A stretch of DNA of 64,000 bases from Elusimicrobiota bacterium (lineage in GTDB: Bacteria > Elusimicrobiota > Elusimicrobia > FEN-1173). Position numbers and translations under genes: made by a program. Numbering within the stretch: the stretch's first letter is position 1; each line of letters opens with the position of its first letter. Of this stretch, positions 52,978 through 61,327 are shown piece after piece. The notes beneath the pieces were generated by a model. The model was not told the DNA's origin. It saw nothing but the letters and a program-made list of their open reading frames with translations, and did no database searches. Location: assembly GCA_016722575.1 (NCBI GenBank), contig JADKIY010000001.1, positions 310,001 through 374,000 of the forward strand, read 5' to 3'.

Positions 52978-53720
52978 CGGCCGTCCCCGGCCGGGCGCGC
53001 GCCTTCCGCCCGGCGGATGAAATACTCGGAAAACCCGCGGACGCCTTCCCGGGCCAAAAGGTCCCGGGGCGCGCCGTCGGCCAACACCCGGCCGTTTTCC
53101 ATCAAATGCACGTGGCCGCACCGCTCGGCTTCGTCCATGTAGGCCGTCGCCACGATGATTAGAAGGCCGTCCCGCCGGAGGTCGTGCAGCAGATCCCAAA
53201 ATTCCCGGCGGCTGATGGGGTCCACGCCGTTGGTGGGCTCGTCCAACAGAAGCGCCGTGGGGGTTCGGAGCAGGGCGCACATGAGCCCCAGTTTTTTGTA
53301 CATCCCGCCCGAAAGTTTTCCCGCCGGCCGGTCCTGGAATTTATCCAACCGCGTCAAACCCAGCAAACGCGCCCGCCGCTCGCCGTACACGGCCGCCGGG
53401 ATTTGGTAGAGGTCCCGGAAAAAATCCAAATGCTCGGCGATGGAAAGGTCGCCGTACAGGCTTTGTTGTTGGGGCATGTAGGCCAAGCCCGGGCGGGCCT
53501 CTTCCAGCGAAAGGGAACGTTCCCCGTCTCGGTAGTGGACGACCCCCGCGTCGGGGCGCAGGAGGCCCACGAGCGTTCGAAGCAGGGTCGTCTTGCCGGC
53601 GCCGTCCGAGCCGATCAACCCGTGCAAGCCGCCCGCGGTGAAGTCGGCGGTGACCCCGTCCAGGGCGTTGTGGGAACCCAAACGTTTATGAAGACCGACG
53701 GCGCGGAGGGCGAGGGGCAT
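52974..53720 (-). CDS. ABC exporter ATPase (first subunit)
   Basis: A 248-residue ATPase with Walker A GSDGAGKTTL (Asp replacing the usual Asn), Q-loop MPQQQSLYGDL, signature KLSGGMYKKLG, Walker B ALLLDEPTNGVD and a Thr-Ala-Tyr switch (VATAYMDEAERC) with no obvious H-loop histidine. As this half lacks the usual catalytic features in part, it may bind ATP more than hydrolyse it. ATG 53720. It is coupled with the second ATPase by a GTGA overlap. Confidence 0.9.
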   Translation of the reverse strand: MPLALRAVGLHKRLGSHNALDGVTADFTAGGLHGLIGSDGAGKTTLLRTLVGLLRPDAGVVHYRDGERSLSLEEARPGLAYMPQQQSLYGDLSIAEHLDFFRDLYQIPAAVYGERRARLLGLTRLDKFQDRPAGKLSGGMYKKLGLMCALLRTPTALLLDEPTNGVDPISRREFWDLLHDLRRDGLLIIVATAYMDEAERCGHVHLMENGRVLADGAPRDLLAREGVRGFSEYFIRRAEGARPAGDGR

Positions 53721-53745
53721 GGGGGCGCGGGGCCCGCCGGGGCGG

Positions 53746-54465
53746 TTAAAAGGCGGCTTCGACGGTCATCCCGGGCTTCAGGGCGCCGTCGGCGTTGTCG
53801 AAGGCCACTTTAACGCCGAAGACCAGGCGCTCCCGCTCGGTCCGGGTTTGAACGTTTTTGGGCGTGAATTCGGCTTCGCCCCGGACGTAAACGATGGCGC
53901 CCGCCGCCGCCCGGTCGCCCAATTCGGGGAGCGTGGCGGCCACTTTTTGGCCGACGGTCAGACGCGCCATCACGGGCGCGGCCACGTAAAAATAGGCGTA
54001 GGGGTGGGCCGCGTCCGCCAGCGTGACCAGCGGCTGGGGCGGCGCCGCCCATTCGCCGGGTTCCCGATGGCGGTGAAGAACGAGGCCGTCCAACGGGGCG
54101 CGGAGGTCGCACCAGGAAAGGCGAAGGGCGGTGTCGTCGCGCTTAAATCGCAGGCGGTCCAGGGCCTCGTCGGGCAATGAGCCGTTTTTATTTAAGGAGG
54201 CGCCGCGCCGGAAATCCCGGTCGGCCAAATCGGCCGCCAAACGAAGGTCGTCGCCGTCCAGACGAACGACCAGTTGGTCTTTGTTGACGGCGTCGCCTTC
54301 CCGCACCGCCACCTCGCGGATCAATCCGGCCACCCGGGGGGACAGCTCGACCTCGGTGACCTCCAGCGTCCCCGCGTAACGGAAAGGCCGCCGACAGCCC
54401 CACCGCGCGGCGGCCGCTCCGAGAACGAGCGCCGCGGCCACCAGCGGAATAATTTTTTTTCTCAT
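53746..54465 (-). CDS. HlyD/membrane-fusion (YbhG-like) periplasmic adaptor
   Basis: The 239-residue adaptor has an N-terminal membrane helix (KIIPLVAAALVLGAAAA). A biotinyl/lipoyl-like half (GTLEVTEVELSPRVAGLIREV, GDAVNKDQLVVRLDGDD) follows, and then a short coiled hairpin (LNKNGSLPDEALDRLRFK). The second lipoyl half (LRAPLDGLVLHRHREPGEW) and a barrel domain follow. It would link the inner-membrane permeases to the TolC-like channel. The hairpin is shorter than in many family members. Its start overlaps the TolC gene by 4 bp (ATGA). Confidence 0.9.
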   Translation of the reverse strand: MRKKIIPLVAAALVLGAAAARWGCRRPFRYAGTLEVTEVELSPRVAGLIREVAVREGDAVNKDQLVVRLDGDDLRLAADLADRDFRRGASLNKNGSLPDEALDRLRFKRDDTALRLSWCDLRAPLDGLVLHRHREPGEWAAPPQPLVTLADAAHPYAYFYVAAPVMARLTVGQKVAATLPELGDRAAAGAIVYVRGEAEFTPKNVQTRTERERLVFGVKVAFDNADGALKPGMTVEAAF

Positions 54466-55820
54466 GGGGACACCGATCCTTTTGTGGAGAGGAATTCCAT
54501 CACCGCCAATTGGGACAATTCCGCCAGACGGGAACGCGCGAGGGCGGTTTGGGCGTCCAGCAGTTGAAGGTTGGCGCTTTGCACTTCCAGAAACGGCGTC
54601 CGTCCCGCCCGATAGGCGTCGTAGGTGAGACGCGCCACTTCCGTCCGTTCTTCGATGGCCGCGCGGTTGAGGTCGGTTTCCTCCCGGGCGCCCGCCCAGC
54701 GATCCCGGGCCTTGGCCCAGTCCCGACGGAGGTCTTCTTCGCCCTGCCGCCGCCGCTCCCGGGCGGCCCGCGCCAGGGACTCCTGCTCGTCGGTTTCCCG
54801 CACCGCCCGCCCTCCTTCAAACAGGGACCAACGAAGCGTGGCGCCCGCGCTGTTTTGCGTGATGGTTTCGTGCACGGGGCCGTTGGGGTAATCCCGGCTG
54901 CTTCGGGCGGAGAGAACCACGGCGGGGCCGTGGCCGCCGCGCAGTCCGGCCGCGGCGCGGTCCGCGGCGCGGGCCTGGTTTTCCAGGGATTGGAGATCCG
55001 GGTGGCGGGCGTCGAAAGGGTATTCCATCGCGGGGGCGAACCGCGTCAACAAGGACGCCTCGTCGTCCAACGCCACCGTGGCCGACGGTTCCGTTACCTC
55101 CGCCGGGCGGGCGATGCCCCGGGGCCACGGGCGGGTTAAATCGACGTCGACGGCCTGGTTGGCGAGGGCGAGCAGATCCCGGAGGGCTCCGGCCAAATCC
55201 GTTTGGGCTTCGCGCAGGGCGCGGCGCCGGGCCAACACTTCGCCGTGGGCCTTGAGCGTGTCCTCCCGGCTGGCCGCGCCCGCGGTTCGCCGCAGGTCGA
55301 TGTCGTGGTGCTGGGCCTGGGCCAGTCGGAGGGCGTCCGCCACCAGCCGCAATCGTTCCAGGCATCCCCGCGTTTGAAAATAAGCCATCCGCACCGCCAG
55401 TCGAAGCCGGCGTTCCGCACCGTCCCGGTCGTTGGCCCGGGCGCCCGCGAGCGCCGTGAGGCTTTGAGCGGAGGACCGCAGGGAGCCGAAATCCCACACC
55501 GTCCAGGTCAGGGTGGGGCCCAGGGAATAGTTCCGGTGGTCTCCCATTTCAACGGGAGGGGCGGCCGGGGTGGGGCGAAAAGCGGGAATCTCGGACAGGT
55601 AGCGAAGATTCCCGTCCAGCGAAAGCGCGGGCGCCCGCCGCCCGTTTTGGGCCCGGGCCCGAAACTCCGCCGCGGCCTCGGCCGCCCCCTGGGCCGCGAG
55701 TTGCGGCGATCGGGCCACGGCCGACGCTTCGGTCGCCGCGAGCGACAAATTCAGATCCTGGGCCCGCAAAAGCGCCGGGGCCCAGAGAAGAAGCGCGAAC
55801 CCGCTTTTCCAGCGGCTCAC
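54462..55820 (-). CDS. TolC-family outer-membrane efflux protein
   Basis: A 452-residue outer-membrane channel. A Sec signal (KSGFALLLWAPALLRA) is followed by two repeats of the OEP fold. Long helices include VARSPQLAAQGAAEAAAEFRA and TYDAYRAGRTPFLEVQSANLQLL. Strand segments such as YSLGPTLTWTVWDFGS and SAGATLRWSLFEGGRAV provide the barrel. Its start overlaps the TetR stop by 4 bp. The operon order TetR-TolC-HlyD-ATPases-permeases forms a complete tripartite exporter. Confidence 0.92.
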   Translation of the reverse strand: MSRWKSGFALLLWAPALLRAQDLNLSLAATEASAVARSPQLAAQGAAEAAAEFRARAQNGRRAPALSLDGNLRYLSEIPAFRPTPAAPPVEMGDHRNYSLGPTLTWTVWDFGSLRSSAQSLTALAGARANDRDGAERRLRLAVRMAYFQTRGCLERLRLVADALRLAQAQHHDIDLRRTAGAASREDTLKAHGEVLARRRALREAQTDLAGALRDLLALANQAVDVDLTRPWPRGIARPAEVTEPSATVALDDEASLLTRFAPAMEYPFDARHPDLQSLENQARAADRAAAGLRGGHGPAVVLSARSSRDYPNGPVHETITQNSAGATLRWSLFEGGRAVRETDEQESLARAARERRRQGEEDLRRDWAKARDRWAGAREETDLNRAAIEERTEVARLTYDAYRAGRTPFLEVQSANLQLLDAQTALARSRLAELSQLAVMEFLSTKGSVSP

Positions 55821-56452
55821 GCGATCCCCAGCCCGCGCACTGCGGCCCGCACGCGTCGGTCAATGCCTTCGTCGGTCAAAACGGCTTCCTCCACCCGGGC
55901 CAGCGGCTCGCCGTAGGGGCGCTTGGCCCCCGCCCGCCGCAACCCCGCCACAAAAAGACTGGGAAGACCGACGGACGACATGAGAAAAGACATTGCCGCC
56001 GCCGGCGGCCACGTGGCCAAGCCGCCACGCCTTTTGAGTTCGTCCACCAGCCCGCGCAGGATGGCCAAATGCCGACCGAAGTTTGTTTTAAGAAAGTCCA
56101 ACACTTCGGCGTCTCCGCGGACGGCTTCCTCGAGAAGGGAAAGCCCCAATTGACGGTGGTCCCGAACGAAACGCCCGAGGTACCGGAGGGCCTCGATCAG
56201 GCGCTCCCGGGGCCCGCCCCGGGCTTCCGCTTGGCGAAGGGAGAAATCCCGGAAGAATTCTTCGTAAAGGGATTGAAGAAGTTGCCGTTTGAAGGCCCGC
56301 ATGGTTTTGAAGTGGTAATGGAACATGCCGGGGTTGACCCGCGCCCGGCGCGCGGCGGCGCGAACGGACAATCCGCCGAACCCGCGCTCGTCGAGCAGGG
56401 TGCGGCCGGCGGCCAAAAGGCGTTGATCCAGATCGTTGGAAGGGCGGGTCAT
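55817..56452 (-). CDS. TetR-family repressor of the exporter operon (CecR-like)
   Basis: A 211-residue regulator. The HTH is in GFGGLSVRAAARRARVNPGMFHYHF, read in two parts (GFGGLSVRAAARRA and RVNPGMFHYHF). A ligand-binding helical domain follows (HRQLGLSLLEEAVRG, FGRHLAILRGLVDELKRRGG). It is the first gene of the exporter operon, with an inverted repeat over its own -10, so it probably represses itself and the pump until a ligand binds. ATG 56452. Confidence 0.92.
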   Translation of the reverse strand: MTRPSNDLDQRLLAAGRTLLDERGFGGLSVRAAARRARVNPGMFHYHFKTMRAFKRQLLQSLYEEFFRDFSLRQAEARGGPRERLIEALRYLGRFVRDHRQLGLSLLEEAVRGDAEVLDFLKTNFGRHLAILRGLVDELKRRGGLATWPPAAAMSFLMSSVGLPSLFVAGLRRAGAKRPYGEPLARVEEAVLTDEGIDRRVRAAVRGLGIA

Positions 56453-56454
56453 TG

Positions 56455-56501
56455 TAATTATCCGGGCGCATAATTATACACACGACCAGTTAATGGCGCA
56501 A
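56455..56501 (-). promoter_or_regulatory. promoter and TetR operator of the exporter operon
   Basis: Minus-strand TTGCGC (56501-56496), a 17-bp spacer and TATAAT (56478-56473). A perfect inverted repeat TAATTAT-N8-ATAATTA (56455-56461 and 56470-56476) covers the -10 and start site. Binding there would block transcription. Confidence 0.7.
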
Positions 56502-56519
56502 GGCCGCCTGCGCGGGGGC

Positions 56520-57023
56520 TTAAGCGCGGGGGCGGTTTCCGGGGAGCTTGGCGAGGAGGGCGGCCAGGGCGCAGGTGCCGGAGAGGCCGGAAAAGAGAAG
56601 CCCGGCCCCGATCAGGAAGGACAGCCACCGTTGACCCGTGGCGAGGCCGAGGACGACCAGGCCGCCCGCGACGATTTGAACTTGGCGCTGAATCGGAAGG
56701 GGGCCGCCGGACTTCATTGTGGGATACCCGGCGTTCTTCCAGGCGTCCACGCCGCCATCGACGAATCGAATCCGCGCGAAGCCGGCCTGGCTTAAAACCT
56801 CGACCGCTCGGGCCGTGCGGATGCCCGTTTGGCAAAACACATAGAGATCCCGGTCCCGGGGGAGGGTGTTCAGGGTCCGGTCCAATCGGCTCAAGGGGTG
56901 ATTGACCGTGTTCGCGATGCGTTCGTGCCGGAATTCGTCCGGTTCCCGAACGTCCACGGCGAGTGCGTTCCCCGTCTCCAGAGCGCGCCGGAACTCTTCG
57001 ACGGGGATGGTCGGCGAGGTCAT
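56520..57023 (-). CDS. rhodanese-DUF2892 membrane protein (YgaP-like)
   Basis: The 167-residue protein has an N-terminal rhodanese domain with active Cys64 in FCQTGIRT (CxxGxR), and DVREPDEF at residues 24-31. The C-terminal part has two TM helices (QIVAGGLVVLGLATG, LIGAGLLFSGLSGTCALAAL) of the DUF2892 type. YgaP-like proteins transfer sulfur or nitrosate at the membrane. The paired DUF2892-only gene lies 85 bp upstream on the same strand. ATG 57023. Confidence 0.88.
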   Translation of the reverse strand: MTSPTIPVEEFRRALETGNALAVDVREPDEFRHERIANTVNHPLSRLDRTLNTLPRDRDLYVFCQTGIRTARAVEVLSQAGFARIRFVDGGVDAWKNAGYPTMKSGGPLPIQRQVQIVAGGLVVLGLATGQRWLSFLIGAGLLFSGLSGTCALAALLAKLPGNRPRA

Positions 57024-57108
57024 GGACCCATTATAACAAGGGTCCGGCCCCGAAACCGGCCCCGGAAGGCCGAGATTCCGGCGAGGGTCCGCCGGTGGTT
57101 CGGCGGAC

Positions 57109-57300
57109 TTATTGGGGTTGTTTGTTCGCGCTGATTTTACAGATGGTGTACGCCGGGCAGAATTTGAACAAGCCGGTGAGGAGGGGCAACAAGCCGATCC
57201 AGCCCCAGGGGTTTTTGGCGATCAGGGCGAAGGCGATCAAGCCGGCCCCGACCGCGACGCGAAAAGCGCGATCCGCTCCACCCACGTTGCATTTAATCAT
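57109..57300 (-). CDS. DUF2892 small membrane protein
   Basis: A 63-residue protein starting with the DUF2892 pattern MIKCNVGGADRAFRVAVGAG, then two helices and CPAYTICK. The conserved Cys and the CPxY segment suggest a role with sulfur or redox species, together with the rhodanese. It is followed after 1 bp by the hairpin GTCCGCC-N8-GGCGGAC (57087-57108), a possible terminator without T-run. Confidence 0.85.
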   Translation of the reverse strand: MIKCNVGGADRAFRVAVGAGLIAFALIAKNPWGWIGLLPLLTGLFKFCPAYTICKISANKQPQ

Positions 57301-57385
57301 GTGTTCCTTTTAAGATCGGGGGTGACGACCTCGGGAGCCGAAGGCTCGTTTATTGGATGTCCGGAATTCCCCAAAGGCAACCGAA

Positions 57386-57964
57386 TTAACGGGACCGAAC
57401 GTCTTTTTTTTCCAAATGGGTTCGAAGCCAGCGCCGGCCCCGGAGGAGGCGGCTTTTAACCGCGGGGAGGGACAGCCCCAGCGTTCGGGCGATGTCGCGG
57501 TTTTTCATTTCCCGAACGTCGCTCAGGACGACCACGGCCCGTTGATCGGCGGGGAGGCCTTCCAGGGCGTGGCCCACGGCGCGGCGAAGCTCGTTTCGGC
57601 GGGCCCGCGCCGCGGGATCGTCGAGCGGGTCCTTCGAGGCCAACGCCCCCCGGGCTTCCGCGTCCGGACCCGCGGGCAGCGGTTCCAAAGCCTCCCGGCG
57701 TTTTCGACGGAGGCGCATCCAGCAGAGGTTGGAGGCGACCCGGTACAGCCACGTTCCCAGGGACGAATCGCCCCGAAATCCCTTCACTTTTTTGAAGGCG
57801 GCCAGCATCGTGTCCTGCAAAACGTCCTCGGCTTCGGCCGGCGCCTGGGCGCAGACTTTATGGGCGAGGCGAAAAAGCCGGTCCTGGTAAAGCCGCAGCA
57901 GCCCCTCAAAGGCTTTTCGGTCTCCGGCGCGGCTTTTTTGAATGAGGAGGGTCTCGTCAACCAT
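57386..57964 (-). CDS. ECF-type RNA polymerase sigma factor
   Basis: A 192-residue sigma factor with region 2 (AEDVLQDTMLAAFKKVKGFR, LGTWLYRVASNLC) and region 4 (GLPADQRAVVVLSDVREMKN, ALPAVKSRLLRGRRWLR-like HTH), separated by a roughly 35-residue linker. No anti-sigma gene lies nearby. A promoter with TTGGCG (58001-57996), a 16-bp spacer and TACAAT (57979-57974) would start transcription only about 3 nt before ATG 57964, so the mRNA would be nearly leaderless. It lies upstream of the DUF2892 and rhodanese genes. Confidence 0.88.
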   Translation of the reverse strand: MVDETLLIQKSRAGDRKAFEGLLRLYQDRLFRLAHKVCAQAPAEAEDVLQDTMLAAFKKVKGFRGDSSLGTWLYRVASNLCWMRLRRKRREALEPLPAGPDAEARGALASKDPLDDPAARARRNELRRAVGHALEGLPADQRAVVVLSDVREMKNRDIARTLGLSLPAVKSRLLRGRRWLRTHLEKKDVRSR

Positions 57965-57989
57965 GAAGCCGTCATTGTATCATCCAAAC

Positions 57990-58763
57990 ATGACTCGCCA
58001 AGCCAAGTTTCCAATGAAAAGGGCCCGCAACGGGTTTCTGGCGCTGGTGTTCTCTGCGGGGGCCGGCGGCCTTCACGCCGCGCCGCCGTCCCCGGACAAT
58101 CCGGAAGGTGTTAAATCCATCGCCCTCTGGGGCACCGGACTCACCCTGCTGGCTTTTACCCTTGATCGGACGGTTCAAAGCGACATTCGATCCCAGAACT
58201 TCATCGCCAAGAGTTTGGATCACGGCGATTACGCCCGAAAAAGCACCGTCATGGAATTGCTGGGGCAAACCCAAGTGCCCTTGGCGCTCTCCGGAGTCCT
58301 TTACGCCGGCGGCGTCCTGGGCCAAAACGAGCCGCTGCAGCGCGTGGGGCGGAGCGGTGCGGAAGCCCTGGTCGTCAGCGGGGTCGCTGTCCTCGGGCTC
58401 AAGACCGTGTTCGGTCGCGGTCGGCCCTACGTGGACCACGACGCCGACACCTTCCACGCGCTCCACGGGGCCGCCGCCAAGAACGCCTCGTTTCCCTCGG
58501 GCCACGCCACCACGGTTTTCACCTTCGCCGCCGTCGTGGCGGACGAATACGATTCCATCGTCGTGGACTCCTTGGCGTACGGTTTGGCGACCGCGGTGGC
58601 GGTGGGGCGCCTTTATCAAGACCAACATTGGGCCAGCGATGTGGTGGCCGGCGCCACCCTGGGAATCGTCACGGGCAAAGCCGTTCGACGGTGGGACAAG
58701 GCGCGCCACGGGGGCGCCCTGCGCACCGACGGCCGGGGGGTGTACTGGGTGTGGGCGTTCTAA
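57990..58763 (+). CDS. PAP2-family phosphatase (secreted, copy 1)
   Basis: The roughly 257-residue protein has an N-terminal signal or anchor helix (RNGFLALVFSAGAGGLHAA). The intact PAP2 motifs are KTVFGRGRP (KxxxxxxRP), FPSGHATT (PSGH) and GRLYQDQHWASDV (R-x5-H-x3-D). It should remove phosphate from lipid phosphates at the membrane, periplasmic side. ATG 57990 is chosen; ATG 58014 is an equally good signal-peptide start, and no Shine-Dalgarno decides it. The next PAP2-like gene overlaps its end. Confidence 0.85.
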   Translation: MTRQAKFPMKRARNGFLALVFSAGAGGLHAAPPSPDNPEGVKSIALWGTGLTLLAFTLDRTVQSDIRSQNFIAKSLDHGDYARKSTVMELLGQTQVPLALSGVLYAGGVLGQNEPLQRVGRSGAEALVVSGVAVLGLKTVFGRGRPYVDHDADTFHALHGAAAKNASFPSGHATTVFTFAAVVADEYDSIVVDSLAYGLATAVAVGRLYQDQHWASDVVAGATLGIVTGKAVRRWDKARHGGALRTDGRGVYWVWAF

Positions 58764-59743
58764 AACGATTTTTTCTGATGGCTTTCTTCGCGACGTCGAT
58801 CGGGGGGCGGACCCTTCAAGCGGACGAATCCGCGTCGACCACCGCCAACGGCTTTGTTTACGCTCGTCCGCGCCTCTGGACCTGGTTGAGCCGCCAGGTC
58901 AAAGACCAAAAAGAATTCTGGGTCCGTTCCGCGTCCCGGGACCGGTGGCCCGTGCTGGGCCTGGTGACCGTGAGCACTCTTTGGCTCACCGCCCGGGACC
59001 AATATCTTTTTGAAAAGGGCTATCGTCTGGGCGACCAATGGAAGGTTTCCCACGACGGGGTTCAGCGCACTTTTTTAAAAACCAAACTATGGCCCTCCAA
59101 TTACGTCGTGCGCCTGAACGGCCCCTACGATTTGGGCACCGGGCTGTATTTCCTGGGCGATGGTGTGACGCATTTCACCATCGCCGGGAGTTTCCTGGCC
59201 TACGGCCTCGCCAAGGAGGACAACCGGGCCTTGCAAACCTCAAGTCAATTGGTGGAAGGCATTGTGGCCAACGGGTTCCTGGTTCAGGTTCTCAAACACG
59301 CCACGGGCCGGGAGAACCCCAACACCGGCACGGCCAAAAACGGCAAATGGCGACTGTTTCCCAATCAAAAAGAATACGCCAAGCACGTCAACCAATACGA
59401 CGCTTTTCCGTCGGGTCATTTGGCCACGGCCATGGTGACGGTGACGGTCATCGCCGAAAATTATCCCGAACACCGCTGGATCCGCCCCCTGGGCTACACC
59501 TTGATGACGGGATTGGCCTACCAGATGGTCAACAACGGGGTTCATTGGGTCAGCGACTACCCGCTGGCGATCTACATGGGATACACCTTCGGCCAAATCG
59601 CGGTTCATCACGGGCGAACCCCCTTGGGGGCTTGGGAGGTCTCTCCGATGTGGACGGGTACCGCGGCCGGACTTCGGATGGTTCACCGGTTCGGGGGAAG
59701 GGCGCGGCGGGCCGGCGATTCGGCCGCCGAAACGACCAATTAA
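58751..59743 (+). CDS. PAP2-family phosphatase-like protein (copy 2, variant motif)
   Basis: The 330-residue protein starts with GTG 58751, 13 bp before the previous stop, and a signal-like stretch (LKRFFLMAFFATSIGG). PAP2 elements are KHATGRENP (the first motif, ending ENP rather than RP), FPSGHLAT (PSGH) and VNNGVHWVSDYPLA. In the last one the Arg of motif 3 is missing. The catalytic His of PSGH and the His/Asp of the third motif remain. It may act on a different lipid-phosphate than its neighbour, or be inactive. The two genes form an operon. Confidence 0.75.
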   Translation: MGVLKRFFLMAFFATSIGGRTLQADESASTTANGFVYARPRLWTWLSRQVKDQKEFWVRSASRDRWPVLGLVTVSTLWLTARDQYLFEKGYRLGDQWKVSHDGVQRTFLKTKLWPSNYVVRLNGPYDLGTGLYFLGDGVTHFTIAGSFLAYGLAKEDNRALQTSSQLVEGIVANGFLVQVLKHATGRENPNTGTAKNGKWRLFPNQKEYAKHVNQYDAFPSGHLATAMVTVTVIAENYPEHRWIRPLGYTLMTGLAYQMVNNGVHWVSDYPLAIYMGYTFGQIAVHHGRTPLGAWEVSPMWTGTAAGLRMVHRFGGRARRAGDSAAETTN

Positions 59744-59791
59744 TAGAAGGCGGCCCCGAGGCCATTGTCGGGGCGCCGTGAGGAGGATGGA

Positions 59792-60562
59792 ATGAAGTGG
59801 GTTTTTTTACTGGGGTTTGGCGGCATCGGTCTGGGCATTTTTGTCGGTGGGATCGCCTGGGGGCTTAAACGGCACGCCCTCGCCGCCCACGGGCGGCGAG
59901 CCACGGGGCGCGTGGCCGAATTGCAAGAATCCACGTCGGTCTCCGAGGTGAACGGCCGCAAGGTGGCCTCCGTTTCCTATTACCCGGTGGTGGAATTTCA
60001 GGCGATGGACGGGACGACCCACAAATTCCGGGGCAGCACCGGGTCCAGTTCACCCTCCTACGAAGTGGGATCGTCCGTGGAGCTCTTGTACATGCCGGAC
60101 AACCCGTCGAACGCCCAGATCGCCGATTTCAGTCAATTTTGGTTGGGGCCCCTCGTGCTGTCCATTTTCGGTTTTGTTTTTTTAGCGGCCGGGATTGGGG
60201 CCTTTGTGATGATCGGTCGCTCGGACGAGATCTTCGGGCCGTCCTTTGACCAGCGGATCAATCGCGGGTCGTTGTACGAATCCAAGCGCGGGGTAAAAGT
60301 TTCCGCCATCGTACGCGAAATCGAACCGGCGAAGAAATGGGGGCGCACGACGGGGCTGGTGGTGATTTGCGCGGCGCCCGGGCTGGACGGCCGCGAGCGT
60401 CTGTTCCGTTCGGCGCCGCTGGCGGTCAATCCGGGCGCGGGCTTGGTGGGGCGATCCGTCGACGTGTATGTGGATCCCTACGACGCCGAGCGGTATTACA
60501 TTCACATGGATCCGCTTTTGCTCCCCACGGCGCCGGCGTCCCCCCGCGAGGGCGCGTGGTGA
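59792..60562 (+). CDS. DUF3592-domain membrane protein
   Basis: The 256-residue protein has an N-terminal helix (VFLLGFGGIGLGIFVGGIAW), a DUF3592 domain (HGRRATGRVAELQE, VVEFQAMDGTTHKFRGSTGSS, VGSSVELLYMPDNPSNAQI), then a second helix (PLVLSIFGFVFLAAGIGAFV) and a soluble tail. The tail repeats elements of the domain (VDVYVDPYDAERYYI). Its function is unknown. AGGAGG precedes ATG 59792. It follows the PAP2 pair by 48 bp and may be part of that operon. Confidence 0.8.
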   Translation: MKWVFLLGFGGIGLGIFVGGIAWGLKRHALAAHGRRATGRVAELQESTSVSEVNGRKVASVSYYPVVEFQAMDGTTHKFRGSTGSSSPSYEVGSSVELLYMPDNPSNAQIADFSQFWLGPLVLSIFGFVFLAAGIGAFVMIGRSDEIFGPSFDQRINRGSLYESKRGVKVSAIVREIEPAKKWGRTTGLVVICAAPGLDGRERLFRSAPLAVNPGAGLVGRSVDVYVDPYDAERYYIHMDPLLLPTAPASPREGAW

Positions 60563-60590
60563 ACGGCGCCGGGCGGTTCGCCCGGAGGGG

Positions 60591-61325
60591 TCAGGACATC
60601 TTCCGCAGGTAAGTTTTGTTGAAATACTTTTCGTCCACCGGGCCCACTTTCATGTCCGAGAACTCGATGATGGATTTTTGCCCCCGGACCGTGGCGCTTT
60701 CGATCACGTGGCGTGTGGGCCGCAGGCGGCCGCCCAGGCGGCTGTAGCCTTCGTAGGTCACGGTTTTAAGATGGCGGCCGGAGATCGAGTAGAATTCGGC
60801 TTTCAGCGGCGTGTATTTTTTCTTTTCCACCCAGAAAATGATTTTGTGGTACGTGACGTCGTCGCTCTTCGCCATCAGTTGCAGTCGGTAATAGGCGTCG
60901 GTCACCTCCAGGAATTCCGCTTTGTAGTCCCCCGAGAAATTCGCCCGGGACAAATCCCCGTTGGCCACTTCGCCCATCAGCCGCTGTTGAAAAGACACCC
61001 GGATCGGCTGGGAGGTGCCGGGGATGATGATCCAGAGGTTCCGCCCGATCATCAGGAGGCTTTTCCCCCGTTCCACGGCGGGAAACGCCGTGCGGACGAC
61101 GGATTTTTCCCGCCCCCGCACCCAAATCTGATACCCCGCGCGTCGCGGCTCTTTGGCGGAGGCCGAAAAATCGCTCACAATGGCGGTCACCTGATAATCT
61201 TCCTGGGGGTTGCGCACGGCGTCGGCCAAGGCAACCACCCGGTCGGCGGTGATTCCCTCCGGACGCCCGTAAAGCGGGCCGGCGAACAGCGCGAGAACGA
61301 GCGTCAAGCGGGTTGCGGTTTTCAT
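60591..61325 (-). CDS. LolA-like outer-membrane lipoprotein-sorting protein
   Basis: The 244-residue protein has a Sec signal (TATRLTLVLALFAGPLYG) and the DUF4292/LolA-like half-barrel (QVTAIVSDFSASAKEPRRAGYQIW, GRNLWIIIPGTSQPIRVS). It ends with FYSISGRHLKTVTYEGYSR and IEFSDMKVGPVDEKYF. Members carry lipids or lipoproteins across the periplasm. ATG 61325 is chosen; a GTG at 61331 would overlap the permease stop as GTGA. It is the last gene after the LolD/LolC-like pair. Confidence 0.85.
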   Translation of the reverse strand: MKTATRLTLVLALFAGPLYGRPEGITADRVVALADAVRNPQEDYQVTAIVSDFSASAKEPRRAGYQIWVRGREKSVVRTAFPAVERGKSLLMIGRNLWIIIPGTSQPIRVSFQQRLMGEVANGDLSRANFSGDYKAEFLEVTDAYYRLQLMAKSDDVTYHKIIFWVEKKKYTPLKAEFYSISGRHLKTVTYEGYSRLGGRLRPTRHVIESATVRGQKSIIEFSDMKVGPVDEKYFNKTYLRKMS

Positions 61326-61327
61326 GA

